DNA from: Clostridium kluyveri DSM 555
GTDB lineage: Bacteria > Bacillota > Clostridia > Clostridiales > Clostridiaceae
Assembly: GCF_000016505.1 (NCBI RefSeq)
Contig: NC_009706.1
Location: 3,472,001-3,536,000, forward strand
Direction: 5' to 3'
DNA: 64,000 nt
This document shows, piece by piece, positions 1 through 9,204 of this stretch (positions are counted from its first letter, which is position 1; every line of letters begins with the position of its first letter). The translations under genes were made by a program, and so were the position numbers. The notes below the pieces were generated by a model. The model was not told where the DNA came from. It was given only the letters and a program-made list of their open reading frames with translations, and made no database searches.

Positions 1-389
1 TCATTTCCTTTTGCAGATATGGTTATTGTCATAAGTTGAGTTTTATCTCCCATTTCTGCTAAAAAGAAAGCTATAATAACTGTAACAATCGGTCCAAATC
101 TGCTCCTATTACTATTTTCTCCATCAATCTTATCTCCCCTTAAAGTCCAGAGGCCAAAAATCAAAAAAGATATTGCAGCTGCTATATTTACTATTTTCAT
201 AGATATGAGAGAACTCAAATAACTTCCTACTGCCACTGCTAGTCCATGGTTAAAAATAGTAGCTATAAGTACTCCTGATAACACCTCCTTTATTTTGTAC
301 TTACTTGCCATGGCCATAGCAAGCAACTGAGTTTTATCTCCCATTTCTGCAATAACCACAAGTAACAGTGCTTGTATAAATGTATCCAT
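1..389 (-). CDS. GDT1/TMEM165 (UPF0016) family manganese exporter, C-terminus cut by window edge
   Basis: The first 129 codons are visible; the rest lies beyond base 1. The family consists of multi-pass membrane exporters of Mn(II) (and Ca(II) in eukaryotes) with two E-x-G-D-(K/R)-T/S signatures. Both are present: EMGDKTQLLA near residues 15-24 and EMGDKTQLMT near residue 110, each at the head of a hydrophobic segment. The start is the ATG at 387-389, preceded by the ribosome binding site AGGAGG. A yybP-ykoY-type riboswitch with a long terminator hairpin lies directly upstream, which fits Mn-induced export. Substrate is inferred from family and riboswitch. Confidence 0.85.
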   Translation of the reverse strand, partial: MDTFIQALLLVVIAEMGDKTQLLAMAMASKYKIKEVLSGVLIATIFNHGLAVAVGSYLSSLISMKIVNIAAAISFLIFGLWTLRGDKIDGENSNRSRFGPIVTVIIAFFLAEMGDKTQLMTITISAKGN

Positions 390-413
390 TAAATCTACCT
401 CCTAAAATATAAA

Positions 414-519
414 AGAGACTTTTAGCACAATGAAATTTATTATATTTAAAATTTTTCAACATAAATCATTTATGCTGAAAAATTTTAAATACATAAGTAA
501 CATTGTGTTAAAAGTCTCA
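414..519 (-). terminator. Riboswitch-controlled terminator of the GDT1-family gene
   Basis: On the minus strand the arm GAGACTTTTAACACAATG pairs with CATTGTGCTAAAAGTCTC (one mismatch) across a long loop that holds an inner AAAATTTTTC/GAAAAATTTT hairpin. It ends in TTTTATATTTT. The 5' arm overlaps the 3' strand of the aptamer closing helix, so aptamer and terminator should be mutually exclusive. Confidence 0.75.
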
Positions 520-610
520 CTTGACTGATATCAGCCATGATAAAGCCAGACCAAAAATAAAGGTCAGTATGTTGACTTTATCTCCACCATAGGGTAGTTA
601 CTCCCCTTTA
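511..610 (-). promoter_or_regulatory. yybP-ykoY (Mn2+) riboswitch aptamer
   Basis: Read on the minus strand, this leader begins AAAGGGGAGTAAC and contains GTCAACATACTGACC before ending GTGAGACTTTT. These are the two conserved internal-loop blocks of the yybP-ykoY class, which senses Mn2+ and is known to control Mn exporters including UPF0016 proteins. It sits immediately upstream of the GDT1-family gene and overlaps its terminator. Assigned by eye; a covariance-model search was not run. Confidence 0.8.
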
Positions 611-704
611 ACATCTGAATTTATAATATTTTCTTTAATGATTTTATCATAGTTTTTAAACTTAGTAAAATATATTTTAGATATTGATTTTTAAGGAATT
701 TTTC

Positions 705-1613
705 CTATGTTTTTTCACCAGATAAAATAACCACTGTTGTTATAATACATATTGCTCCTATCCATTCCATTATTCCAAAGCTTATATGGAGCCACAACAC
801 AGATAAAAACACTGAGGATAAAGGTTCAACACAGGCCAACACATTTGTCTCTGAAGGTTTTATATGATTTGTGCTTTCCATATAACACCAAAAAGGAATT
901 AACGTTCCAAATATCACCACAAAAATAACTCCAGATATGGAAGCTCCAGACCATTGTCCTGTAAAATCCCAGGGGTGATAAAATAAACTAAATGTTAGTC
1001 CTCCAATAAGCATACCCCATCCAACTACAACAACAGAATCCCATTTACTCAAAAGAGAACAAGGTTGTAATGTATAAAAAGCTAATGCGAAAGCAGAACT
1101 AAGACCCCAAAATAACCCCAGTTTAGAAATAGACAAGGCATGAACATTTCCATGGGTAATTATAAAAAAAGTACCTACTATAGCTAAAATAATAGCCACT
1201 GCTTGTCTCAAACCTGGAATCTTTTTTAAAAATACAGCTAGATAACAAGTAATTATAACCATTGATAAGTACTGAAGTATAGTTGCTGTAGCAGCATTTG
1301 AATATTTAATAGCAGCAAAATATGTATATTGTACTCCTAGCATACCTATGATACTAAATAAGATAAGGTTGAATCTGTGATGTCTATATTTCCATATGTC
1401 CCATATATCTTTCTTTAATTTGAAAAAAGCATAGCATAATAAAATTACTCCTGATAATAATAATCTAATTACCACAAGCCATTCTGGAGTAAATTTTTTT
1501 TGGAATAGATACTGGGCAACGGTACCCGATACTCCCCACAGCACAGCTGCAAATATTACAAGTACTATTCCTTTTGTTCGCGATTGAACCTTTACTGCAC
1601 CCTCAACAAGCAT
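705..1613 (-). CDS. EamA/DMT-family transporter
   Basis: A 302-residue, very hydrophobic protein with about ten predicted membrane segments arranged as two EamA repeats, the normal length and plan of drug/metabolite transporters. The first repeat starts near residue 14 (GIVLVIFAAVLWG) and the second near residue 165 (GLFWGLSSAFALAFYTLQ). These proteins move small metabolites, often amino acids or nucleosides, across the cytoplasmic membrane. The substrate cannot be told from sequence. The ATG at 1611-1613 follows AGGTAAGG. It is monocistronic as far as can be seen: the GDT1-family unit lies downstream and a divergent dehydrogenase upstream. Confidence 0.8.
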   Translation of the reverse strand: MLVEGAVKVQSRTKGIVLVIFAAVLWGVSGTVAQYLFQKKFTPEWLVVIRLLLSGVILLCYAFFKLKKDIWDIWKYRHHRFNLILFSIIGMLGVQYTYFAAIKYSNAATATILQYLSMVIITCYLAVFLKKIPGLRQAVAIILAIVGTFFIITHGNVHALSISKLGLFWGLSSAFALAFYTLQPCSLLSKWDSVVVVGWGMLIGGLTFSLFYHPWDFTGQWSGASISGVIFVVIFGTLIPFWCYMESTNHIKPSETNVLACVEPLSSVFLSVLWLHISFGIMEWIGAICIITTVVILSGEKT

Positions 1614-1966
1614 ATATCCTTACCTACTTTCTTTATAACAATTATCCTTTATATCCAATCTTATATTATTGGATAATCCTGGATAAAAAACAACTAAATT
1701 GGCTTCTTTTTCAGAAAAAAGCAGCAGCCACGCATATCCCATTGGTATTATATCATAATTAAATCACACATGGTGGTTATTTATATAAAATTCCCCTTCA
1801 ACTGTAGCCCATTTATGCTACTAATAAGATTATACCTATAATTACCAAGTTTTGGTTTTTGATTCACAGGTTAGTTTTTCCACATATATAATTTATATTT
1901 TATACATAAGTGCAATTGCAAACAGAAAAAATAATCATATATATTTAGAATTTGGAGGGATTTATA
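1614..1966. other. Divergent intergenic region, no gene seen
   Basis: About 350 AT-rich bases between two divergent genes. It must hold both promoters, but I see no convincing pair of -35/-10 hexamers or riboswitch. The stretch 1954-1959 (GGAGGG) is the ribosome binding site of the following dehydrogenase. Confidence 0.4.
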
Positions 1967-3139
1967 TTGGAAAATACACATGATTTTCATTCACCCGCAA
2001 CAAATCTCATTGGGATTGGAGCCATTAAAGATTTACCATTAGAATTGATGCCTTATAAATTGAGCAAGGCTTTAATTGTTACGGACAAGAATATAATAAA
2101 ACTTGGTTATGTTGAAACAGTAGAAAAAATATTAAAAAGTTTATTTATCTCTTACGATATATTTGATGGTATTTTGCATCCAGATTGTACTATTTCATTT
2201 GTGGAAGATGCCCTTACCTATTTTAAAAAGAGATTGAATATATTAAAACGAAGCTACCATATTATAATATCCATAGGAGGTGGAACTAACCATGATTGTG
2301 CAAAGGCTGTAGCTATTATAGCAACAAATGGTGGCTCCATAGAGGATTACGAAGGATATGAAAAAATGAAAAATCCTGCTCTGCCAGTAATATCAATAAA
2401 CACCACCTCTGGTTCAGGATCTGAAATATCCAATTTTGCAATTATAGAGGATGAAAGTAGAAAGGTAAAAATGACTATAGGAGATTCTAAAATGATGCCT
2501 ATTATATCTGTAAATGATCCTATGTTTATGCAAACTATGCCTCCAGATGTGACTGCAAGCTCAGGTATTGACGTCCTAACTCATTCAATAGAAGGATTTG
2601 TATCTACTGAGGCTTCACCCATTACAGATAGCCTGGCATTGAAATCTATTAAATTAGTTTTTAAGTATTTAAAAAGAGCCTACGAAAATGGAAATGATCT
2701 AGAAGCTAGAGAACAAATGATGTTTGCTAGTGTCATGGCGGGAATGGTTTTTAATAATGCAGGACTTGGATATGTTCATTCCATGTCCCATCAATTAGGA
2801 GCACTTTATAATGAAATTCACGGAACTTGTAATGGAATTTTGCTGCCTCATGTATTTGAATTTAATTCTCCATCAATACCTGATGAAAGAATCTTTAATA
2901 TCAATGAGATTATAGGGTTAGAAGCAGAAACAAAAAAAGATGCAGTTAACAATATTAAGCATAGTATTCAAAATCTCTGTGAAGATATTAAGCTTCCAGA
3001 TCACCTAAGCTCTATTGGATTTAATGAAAATGATTTAGAATTCATGTCCAAAAATGCCCTAAAAGATATATGTTCCATTACAAATCCAAGAAAAGGAACT
3101 CTTACAGATATAATGGATATTTTTAAGGCTGCTATTTAA
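1967..3139 (+). CDS. Iron-containing alcohol dehydrogenase (type III ADH)
   Basis: About 390 residues, the family length. It should reduce an aldehyde or oxidise an alcohol with NAD(P)H. The nucleotide loop GGGTNHDCAKAV lies near residue 107 and the TTSGSGSE loop near 148. The Fe ligands are expected from GIDVLTHSIEG (Asp, His) and YVHSMSHQLGALYNEIHG (His, His), and all are present. The start is the TTG at 1967, seven bases after GGAGGG; the in-frame TTG at 1952 overlaps that site and is unlikely. It is a single gene facing the cobalt operon, separated from it by a shared hairpin. The alcohol cannot be named. A second, rather different paralogue lies at 13254-14399. Confidence 0.85.
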   Translation: MENTHDFHSPATNLIGIGAIKDLPLELMPYKLSKALIVTDKNIIKLGYVETVEKILKSLFISYDIFDGILHPDCTISFVEDALTYFKKRLNILKRSYHIIISIGGGTNHDCAKAVAIIATNGGSIEDYEGYEKMKNPALPVISINTTSGSGSEISNFAIIEDESRKVKMTIGDSKMMPIISVNDPMFMQTMPPDVTASSGIDVLTHSIEGFVSTEASPITDSLALKSIKLVFKYLKRAYENGNDLEAREQMMFASVMAGMVFNNAGLGYVHSMSHQLGALYNEIHGTCNGILLPHVFEFNSPSIPDERIFNINEIIGLEAETKKDAVNNIKHSIQNLCEDIKLPDHLSSIGFNENDLEFMSKNALKDICSITNPRKGTLTDIMDIFKAAI

Positions 3140-3175
3140 AACTAATAAAAAGCTCAAACATAGATACCCTATAAG

Positions 3176-3200
3176 AAAAAGGGCGTTTTTAGCCCTAATT
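3176..3200. terminator. Bidirectional terminator between adh and cbiO
   Basis: AGGGC (3180-3184) and GCCCT (3192-3196) form a hairpin. On the minus strand it runs into TTTTTCTTAT after cbiO; on the plus strand a weaker CTTTT follows after adh. The genes converge here. Confidence 0.65.
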
Positions 3201-3218
3201 CTTTTACCTTAATTCAAA

Positions 3219-4052
3219 TCATTTCCTTAAAATTTTAAAAAGTTCCTCTTTATTTTTAGGTATACTATTATTCCACGATATTTTTTTACTCTCATTTAAA
3301 GCCTCAAAAACTTCCAAAATAAGAGGCTTTTGGAGGTAACATTCTTCTATCAATTTATTGTCTGAAAAAATCTCATAAGGTGTCCCCTCTTTAGCTATTT
3401 CTCCATTTTTCATAACAAAAATATAATCTGACCAAGAATATGCCAATTCCACATCATGAGTTGACAATATAACAGTAATACCCTTTTCATTAATATCATT
3501 GAATATGTTAATAATCTGTCTGGCATGCTTAGGATCAAGACTTGAAGTAGGTTCATCAAAAACTATTATTTCCGGATTCATAACAAGTATATCTGCAATT
3601 GAAACTCTCTTTTTCTGTCCATAACTCAAAAAATGTACAGCTTTTTCCCTGTAGTCATACATGCCTATATTTTTCAAGGCAGTTTCCACTCTTGTTCTCA
3701 CTTCAATTTCATCAAGCTTTAAATTCATAGCTCCAAAAGAAACCTCTTGATATACACTTGCTGAGAACAATTGATTTTCTGGATCTTGAAAAACAATTCC
3801 AATATTTTTTCTCAATTGTAATAAAGATTTTTGATTATATTTTACTTCATTTCCTTTATATATCAAATTGCCTTTGGTAGGTCTTAAGACTCCATTGAAA
3901 TTCAAAAATAGTGTAGACTTTCCAGAGCCATTGACACCAATAAAAGATATTTTTTTCCCCTTTTCTATTTTTAGATTTATATTATTCAAAGCTTTAGTAC
4001 CATCTGGATACTGAAAACTTAAATTCTTCGTTTCCAGTATATATTCACTCAT
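3219..4052 (-). CDS. cbiO: Energy-coupling factor cobalt transporter ATPase CbiO
   Basis: This 277-residue ABC ATPase drives ECF-type Co2+ uptake with CbiMNQ. Walker A is GVNGSGKSTL (near residue 39), the signature is LSYGQKKRVSIA and Walker B is IIVFDEPTSSLD, followed by the His switch in LSTHDVELA. The start overlaps the end of cbiQ by 4 bp, so translation is probably coupled. It is the last gene of the cbiMNQO operon and is followed by a hairpin terminator. The operon sits behind a cobalamin riboswitch, which supports cobalt over nickel. Confidence 0.92.
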   Translation of the reverse strand: MSEYILETKNLSFQYPDGTKALNNINLKIEKGKKISFIGVNGSGKSTLFLNFNGVLRPTKGNLIYKGNEVKYNQKSLLQLRKNIGIVFQDPENQLFSASVYQEVSFGAMNLKLDEIEVRTRVETALKNIGMYDYREKAVHFLSYGQKKRVSIADILVMNPEIIVFDEPTSSLDPKHARQIINIFNDINEKGITVILSTHDVELAYSWSDYIFVMKNGEIAKEGTPYEIFSDNKLIEECYLQKPLILEVFEALNESKKISWNNSIPKNKEELFKILRK

Positions 4053-4837
4053 ATAATCCCTCCAAAAATATCTTTATTAAAACTTATACATATGGCTATA
4101 ATTTCTATAATAATCATTATTAACATATTCTTATATGAAATTTTATAACTATTTTCTATTAAATTTATCTCCCCGTCATAACATCTTGATTCCATTGCAG
4201 TATAAATATCCTGTGAACGTTTATAAGAACTTATAAATAAACAACTAATCAATTTTCCAAGAGAATTATAGCTGGCCTTTATTGTTGAATACCCCAGTCT
4301 TGAATTTTGTGAAATGAAAATCATATTGGCTGTATCTAGCAATACAAAAATAAATCTATATATAAGTCCCATTAATTCAACAAATAATTTAGGTACCTTT
4401 AGTCGTCTAAGTACCATCAACACTTCAAAAATAGGAGTTGACAGGGCAAGAAAATATAAGCATGAAACCGCAGCAAGAGCCTTAAAAAATATTTTTGAAG
4501 ACATTTCAACACTTTCTCTTGTACATCCGAGCTTAATATTTAATATGGTAAAACTAAATAATACATCTTTGCTACTTCCAACTACATTTATGGCAATGGT
4601 AACAACCCCAATAATCAGAAAAACCATAGGAATCAACATTAATTCCATATATGATCTAATCGGTATTTTTCCCTTAAAAATAGCTACAACGCCCATAAAT
4701 ACTGTAATTATCACTGAATACACTATATTATTTAATAATACACATAATACCATAGTGAAAATACTAAATATAAACTTTTCCATGGGGTTACTACTTCTTA
4801 ATTGAGATGTATAGGCTAGCTTGTCTATGGAAATCAT
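4049..4837 (-). CDS. cbiQ: Cobalt ECF transporter transmembrane subunit CbiQ
   Basis: The 262-residue membrane T-component of the cobalt ECF transporter has about five hydrophobic segments. It carries the cytoplasmic coupling region with the family A-R-G-like motifs in variant form (for example AMESRCYDGE near residue 213, where CbiQ proteins have AMxARGY/RGFxG). The start overlaps cbiN by 4 bp and the end overlaps cbiO by 4 bp. It couples CbiO ATP hydrolysis to CbiM/CbiN. Confidence 0.9.
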   Translation of the reverse strand: MISIDKLAYTSQLRSSNPMEKFIFSIFTMVLCVLLNNIVYSVIITVFMGVVAIFKGKIPIRSYMELMLIPMVFLIIGVVTIAINVVGSSKDVLFSFTILNIKLGCTRESVEMSSKIFFKALAAVSCLYFLALSTPIFEVLMVLRRLKVPKLFVELMGLIYRFIFVLLDTANMIFISQNSRLGYSTIKASYNSLGKLISCLFISSYKRSQDIYTAMESRCYDGEINLIENSYKISYKNMLIMIIIEIIAICISFNKDIFGGII

Positions 4838-5151
4838 AATTTGTCTTTTTCCACTCTCTTAGACTTGCCTTTTGAATATCCCAGATAATAACACACTACT
4901 CCTGAACCAATAGCCGCCTGCAATGCAAATAAAAGGCTTTCTATTTCACCACTTGGAGGCTCCCACACTGAAGAAAACCAAGGCTTGTAGCTTTTATCAA
5001 TTTGAGTGATTGCCTTTTCTGCTTTATCATCTGAACCTGCAAATTCAGCATTTTTCATAAATACTAACGGGATAACTGCTATTAATATCACAAGAAAAGC
5101 CAATAATAAATTTTTCTTAAATATATTATTAGTTTTATTTTCTACACTCAT
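4834..5151 (-). CDS. cbiN: Cobalt transport protein CbiN
   Basis: This 105-residue protein has two membrane segments, near residues 13-31 and 66-86, with an extracytoplasmic loop between them containing FAGSDDKAEKAI and PWFSSVWEPPSGEIESLLFALQ, typical of CbiN. CbiN associates with CbiM and is needed for Co2+ translocation. It starts 4 bp after cbiM ends and overlaps cbiQ by 4 bp. Confidence 0.9.
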   Translation of the reverse strand: MSVENKTNNIFKKNLLLAFLVILIAVIPLVFMKNAEFAGSDDKAEKAITQIDKSYKPWFSSVWEPPSGEIESLLFALQAAIGSGVVCYYLGYSKGKSKRVEKDKL

Positions 5152-5155
5152 TTTA

Positions 5156-5896
5156 TTATACCTCCTCTGATATAACTTTTAGCTGTACAAGTTCTTCCTT
5201 ATTATAATTATTTAAAATGTTAAAAACTATAACAGTTAATATTCCTTCACTTATTGCAAGGGGAATTTGAGTTACAGCAAATATGCCCATGAACTTAGTC
5301 ATAGAAACCAATACTCCTCCCGTTGCATCAGGAAATGCCAGCGCAAGCTGAATTGAGGTTGTAACATAAGTCATTAAATCTCCCAGCATGGCAGCTACAA
5401 ACACAGCTACTGAGGATGATACATTCATTTTTTTCAGTAACTTATACAAAAAATAAGATACCAATGGTCCAACCACAGCCATGGAAAAAGTATTAGCTCC
5501 AAGGGTAGTCAATCCTCCATGTGCAAGAAGCAGTGCTTGAAATATAAGAACTATAACACCCAAAACACTCATAACTGCAGGCCCAAAAAGTATAGCTCCA
5601 AGTCCTACCCCTGTTGGATGAGAACAACTTCCTGTAACTGATGGAATTTTCAGTGCAGACAAAACAAATGCAAACGCACCTGCCATAGCTATTAACATTT
5701 TTATTTTAGGATTCACTCTTATCTTTTGTTTTATAGAAAATAATCCTACCACAACAAAAGGTATGCATATAACACCCCATGCTACACACCACTTTGCAGG
5801 AAGAAAGCCTTCCATAATGTGCATGGCATACACACTTTCAGGTATAAATAGTAATGCAAGAAAAATTCCCAATGAAATTTGATACTTTTTTGACAT
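5156..5896 (-). CDS. cbiM: Cobalt ECF transporter substrate-binding subunit CbiM
   Basis: A 246-residue S-component with about seven membrane segments. The metal-binding N-terminus MHIMEGFLP begins at residue 25, after a hydrophobic leader ending SVYA. This matches the cleaved form known for CbiM/NikM, where the His after the new N-terminal Met binds the metal. The start ATG follows AGGAGG. It is the first gene of cbiMNQO. The 164-base 5' leader contains the end of a cobalamin riboswitch, so transport should be shut off by B12. Confidence 0.92.
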   Translation of the reverse strand: MSKKYQISLGIFLALLFIPESVYAMHIMEGFLPAKWCVAWGVICIPFVVVGLFSIKQKIRVNPKIKMLIAMAGAFAFVLSALKIPSVTGSCSHPTGVGLGAILFGPAVMSVLGVIVLIFQALLLAHGGLTTLGANTFSMAVVGPLVSYFLYKLLKKMNVSSSVAVFVAAMLGDLMTYVTTSIQLALAFPDATGGVLVSMTKFMGIFAVTQIPLAISEGILTVIVFNILNNYNKEELVQLKVISEEV

Positions 5897-6059
5897 AGAT
5901 GAAATCCTCCTAATTCTAGAATTTAATATTATTGCACAAAATAAATAATCCTTCTAACAAAAGCATTAAAAGGACAAGACAAAAACTATATTCATTCATA
6001 AGGAACTTAATAAGTACATCGCATTTTTTGACACCCCCTATCACTCGTAGAGACCATAG

Positions 6060-6205
6060 TCAAAAATATAGGCAGGTCTTCTGACTCAAGAATCATCACT
6101 TAAATACCCCTTCCCTGTTTCCAAGTGGTTTCTAATGTATTTAAATTCATCTAATACAGCTACGGGATAGTCCAGGAATTTCACCTGATTCCCTTTTAAT
6201 TAATC
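6060..6205 (-). promoter_or_regulatory. Cobalamin (AdoCbl) riboswitch
   Basis: On the minus strand the order is AGGGAATCAGGTGAAATTCC, then CTGGACTATCCCGTAGCTGT, then AACCACTTGG (a B12-box variant), then GGGAAGG and finally GAGTCAGAAGACCTGCC. This is the classic cobalamin riboswitch order. Downstream, TTTTTGAC (6059-6066 region) can pair with GTCAAAAA near 6027 to form a stem leading to cbiM; no T-run follows, so control may be translational. It lies upstream of cbiMNQO. Confidence 0.9.
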
Positions 6206-6374
6206 AATTAATTGATTAAACCTATATTTTATTATTAAATTTTACTATTATTGTATATACTACACTATAAGCATATCATTATTAGTCCGTAAAATCAACG
6301 AATATAATTATACACAAAATACTCCATAAAAAATTTTTAGTGGATATTTAGATAAAATAATACATATTAATAAT

Positions 6375-6570
6375 ACAAAACAAATATTTTGTTCTATTTT
6401 ATTATAATACATTTTGTAAAAACATGCAAACATTACATAAAATATTTGTAATATTAAACCTATATGTAGATTTTTTATATTAATATAACATAGTCATTGT
6501 ATAAATATCATCATTAAGTTTAATTATATTAAAGATATATTGCCATAATAATACAAAATATTTGTTTTGT
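6375..6570. promoter_or_regulatory. Pair of mirrored 18-bp palindromic sites upstream of the EAL-HDOD gene
   Basis: ACAAAACAAATATTTTGT at 6375-6392 and ACAAAATATTTGTTTTGT at 6553-6570 are exact reverse complements of each other. Each is flanked by AAT on the left and TCTA on the right. They look like two operators 178 bp apart in the promoter region of the following gene. No regulator can be named. The remaining 6206-6621 sequence is AT-rich with no gene. Confidence 0.45.
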
Positions 6571-6621
6571 TCTAATAAAATATGATAATAGTTAAAACAT
6601 AAATTTTATTATGGAGGTTTT

Positions 6622-7839
6622 ATGAATATATTTATAGCTAGACAACCTATCTTGGATAAATACAATAGAATTTATGGATATGAACTTTTATTTAGAAATG
6701 ACATAAAAAAAAATAAATATGGTGAAAATGATGGGGATAAGGCCACTATGGAAATTATAATAAATAGTTTCTTCTATATGGATATAAATAAAATAGCTCA
6801 AAATAAGATGGCTTTCATCAATTTTACTGAGAATATTTTAACTTCACAAATATTTCAAATAATTTCACCTAAAACTATTGTAATTGAAATTTTGGAAAAT
6901 ATAAAACCATCCAATAAAATAATAAATGCATGCAAAATTTTAAAACAATATGGTTTTACATTGGCTTTAGACGACTTTAGCTTTAGTTATGAATATGAAC
7001 AACTTATTAAATTAGTAGACATAATAAAGGTAGATTTTAATATAACTAAGGGTTATGAACGAAAAAATATAGTTAAATTAATTAATACTATAAAGCCTAA
7101 AAATATAAAATTTCTTGCAGAAAAAATTGAAACAATTGATGACTTTAATGAAGCTATAGAATACGGCTATACATATTTTCAAGGATATTATTTCAGCAAA
7201 CCCATAATTATATCAGGTAAAAAAATACCTGAAAATGAACTTATATATGTAAAGATATTGAATGAAGTAAATTCAGAGGAAATCTCTATAACTAATATTG
7301 AAAGCTTAATTAAAAATGATGTTTCACTTTCATATAACTTATTAAAGATAATAAACTCAGCTAAGTTCTGCTTAAAAACTAGAATAGAATCAGTTAAGCA
7401 GGCCCTTATTTATTTTGGTGAAGACAGAATAAAAAAATGGATAAATCTAACCTGCTTAAAATTAATTTCTCATGATAAACCTGAAATATTCATGATCAAT
7501 ACGCTAGTTAGAGCCCATTTTGCTGAATTAATATTTATTAAATTGGGATTAGCAAAAGACTCCTTCAATGCATTTTTAGCAGGAATGCTATCCTTAATAG
7601 ATATAATACTTGAAAGACCTTTAAAGGAAATATTAGAAGAATTGAACATATCAGATGAAGTTAAAGGTGCCTTACTGGGAGAAAAAAATAATTATTATAA
7701 AATATTAAAACTAATTATTGCATACGAAAATGAACAATGGGATAAGGTAAGATTGCTAAACTTATATTTTGGACTAAATGATACAGATTTAATAAATGCC
7801 TATTTTGAATCCATATATCAGGTAAATTTATATTTATAA
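6622..7839 (+). CDS. EAL-HDOD signalling protein (YuxH-like)
   Basis: A 405-residue protein that starts with FIARQPILDKYNRIYGYELL, the usual opening of EAL-HDOD proteins. The EAL part (about 1-200) has variant motifs: EIL for EAL, LALDDFSF for DDFG, IIKVDF, LAEKIET and YFQGYYFSKP. The HDOD part covers roughly 200-400 (NDVSLSYNLLKIINSA). EAL domains hydrolyse cyclic-di-GMP, but the EAL-to-EIL change makes activity uncertain, and many members only bind the nucleotide or act by protein contacts in motility and stress control. The start follows ATGGAGG. It is a single gene next to two chemoreceptor genes. No hairpin terminator follows. Confidence 0.82.
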   Translation: MNIFIARQPILDKYNRIYGYELLFRNDIKKNKYGENDGDKATMEIIINSFFYMDINKIAQNKMAFINFTENILTSQIFQIISPKTIVIEILENIKPSNKIINACKILKQYGFTLALDDFSFSYEYEQLIKLVDIIKVDFNITKGYERKNIVKLINTIKPKNIKFLAEKIETIDDFNEAIEYGYTYFQGYYFSKPIIISGKKIPENELIYVKILNEVNSEEISITNIESLIKNDVSLSYNLLKIINSAKFCLKTRIESVKQALIYFGEDRIKKWINLTCLKLISHDKPEIFMINTLVRAHFAELIFIKLGLAKDSFNAFLAGMLSLIDIILERPLKEILEELNISDEVKGALLGEKNNYYKILKLIIAYENEQWDKVRLLNLYFGLNDTDLINAYFESIYQVNLYL

Positions 7840-7887
7840 TTTATCTTATCCCTTTATTCTTTTTAGTTAACTACAAAAATCATATAA

Positions 7888-7973
7888 GAACTTATCCAAG
7901 GGCATAGAACAACAGTACCTATTCCCCACCTTTGAAAAATCGGGAGTACTAGCTAATTGCAATCTTCAGATAA
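7888..7973 (+). repeat. Dispersed hairpin repeat, copy R1 (3' module only)
   Basis: This copy begins CTTATCCAAGGGCA and continues through CCCCACCTTTGAAAAATCGGGAGTACTAGCTAATTGCAA (split here: hairpin CCCCAC...GTGGG-like, then TAGCTAATT) to TCAGATAA. It matches the last part of the copies at 35832 and 38071 and lacks the first hairpin. It lies in the leader of the PocR-domain gene. Confidence 0.55.
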
Positions 7974-8034
7974 AAAATTGCATCATTAGTTTACTTCTAA
8001 TTATATTTAAATTCATTGGAGGTATTATAAAAAC

Positions 8035-9078
8035 ATGGCTAAAAATACTAGCAGCAATCATATTCATGATGATATAAGTTCACTTAAAATAGAGGATGTC
8101 ATAGATATCAACCTACTTCAAAAATTTCAGGATAACTTTGCAGAAAGCCTGAATATTGCCAGTGTAACTGTAGATATGGACGGAAACCCTGTAACAAATC
8201 CAAGTTCTTACACAAATTTTTGTTTAAACCTTACTCAGTCTACTGACATTGGTAACAAACGGTGTGCTGAATCTCATAGAAAGGGAGGTATAGAAGCGGC
8301 AAAAATGGGAAAACCTTATGTCTATACTTGCCATGCAGGATTAATAGATTTTGCTGTTCCTATATTAATCGAGGGTATACAGATAGGTTCTATTTTAGGA
8401 GGTCAGATTTTGACTTCTCCTCCAAAAGAATCAATATATAAAAATACTGCAAAAGAAATAGGAGTTGATGAAACCAGGTATTTACAAGCTGTGAATGAAG
8501 TAAATATTATTACTGAAAAAAATATACAGGCAGCTGCAGAGGTACTATATGTTATTTCAAATGCACTATCTAAAATTGGTTATCAGGAGTTAAGACTTAA
8601 AAATACCTCTGAAATACTTTTTGACAATTTAAATCAGGTTTCTGCAATTATGGAAGAGTTATCTGCATCTTCAATCAATGTTACAGATAATCAACATGTA
8701 TTAAATAAAGAAATTATTAATATTAAAGATATATCCTCGGAAATAAACTCTATATTGGATGGAATAAAATCCATAGCTGATCAGACTAAAATGCTTGGAT
8801 TAAATGCTGCAATAGAAGCAGCAAGAGCAGGTGATTCTGGAAGAGGTTTTGGAGTAGTTGCCACAGAAATAAGAAAGTTATCTCAAAATTCAAAAGATAC
8901 AGCTATAAAAATATCAGAACTTACTAAAAAGATTCAAGACTCTGTAGAAAAAACCGTAGAATCATCAAATTCTACCTTACATACTACACAGCAGCAGACC
9001 TCCGCTATCCAGGAAACCAATGCAAATCTACAGGAGATTACATCCATTGCAGATCACTTGAATAAATTAACATCTTAA
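8035..9078 (+). CDS. Cytoplasmic chemoreceptor with PocR sensory domain
   Basis: This 347-residue protein has no membrane segment. Residues about 15-185 form a PocR domain, with Cys residues at CLNLTQ, RCAES and [14 protein letters not shown]. PocR was named after the cobalamin/propanediol regulator and is thought to bind small hydrophobic or diol ligands. Residues about 200-345 form the methyl-accepting signalling hairpin, with the tip [30 protein letters not shown] that contacts CheA/CheW. The start follows TTGGAGG. It therefore reports an internal metabolite to the flagellar system. The signalling domain is short and lacks long methylation helices. Confidence 0.85.
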   Translation: MAKNTSSNHIHDDISSLKIEDVIDINLLQKFQDNFAESLNIASVTVDMDGNPVTNPSSYTNFCLNLTQSTDIGNKRCAESHRKGGIEAAKMGKPYVYTCHAGLIDFAVPILIEGIQIGSILGGQILTSPPKESIYKNTAKEIGVDETRYLQAVNEVNIITEKNIQAAAEVLYVISNALSKIGYQELRLKNTSEILFDNLNQVSAIMEELSASSINVTDNQHVLNKEIINIKDISSEINSILDGIKSIADQTKMLGLNAAIEAARAGDSGRGFGVVATEIRKLSQNSKDTAIKISELTKKIQDSVEKTVESSNSTLHTTQQQTSAIQETNANLQEITSIADHLNKLTS

Positions 9079-9171
9079 TCCATAAAAACCTTTGAGTACT
9101 CAAAGCAGAGAAACTCCCTTTGAACTATATAAAATAGCACCAAAATCTTCTTATTATTATAAAAATAGCTT

Positions 9172-9199
9172 TAAAAAAGGAGCTCTGCTTTGAGCTCCT
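9172..9199 (-). terminator. Terminator downstream of PepSY remnant
   Basis: AGGAGCTC (9178-9185) pairs with GAGCTCCT (9192-9199). A run of six T follows on the minus strand only, so it ends transcription from the decayed PepSY gene rather than from the chemoreceptor gene. Confidence 0.6.
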
Positions 9200-9204
9200 A
9201 TAAT

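Noticed and set aside
1574-1762. 62-codon plus-strand frame over the EamA gene start
   Set aside because: Overlaps a clear gene on the other strand and has no ribosome binding site.
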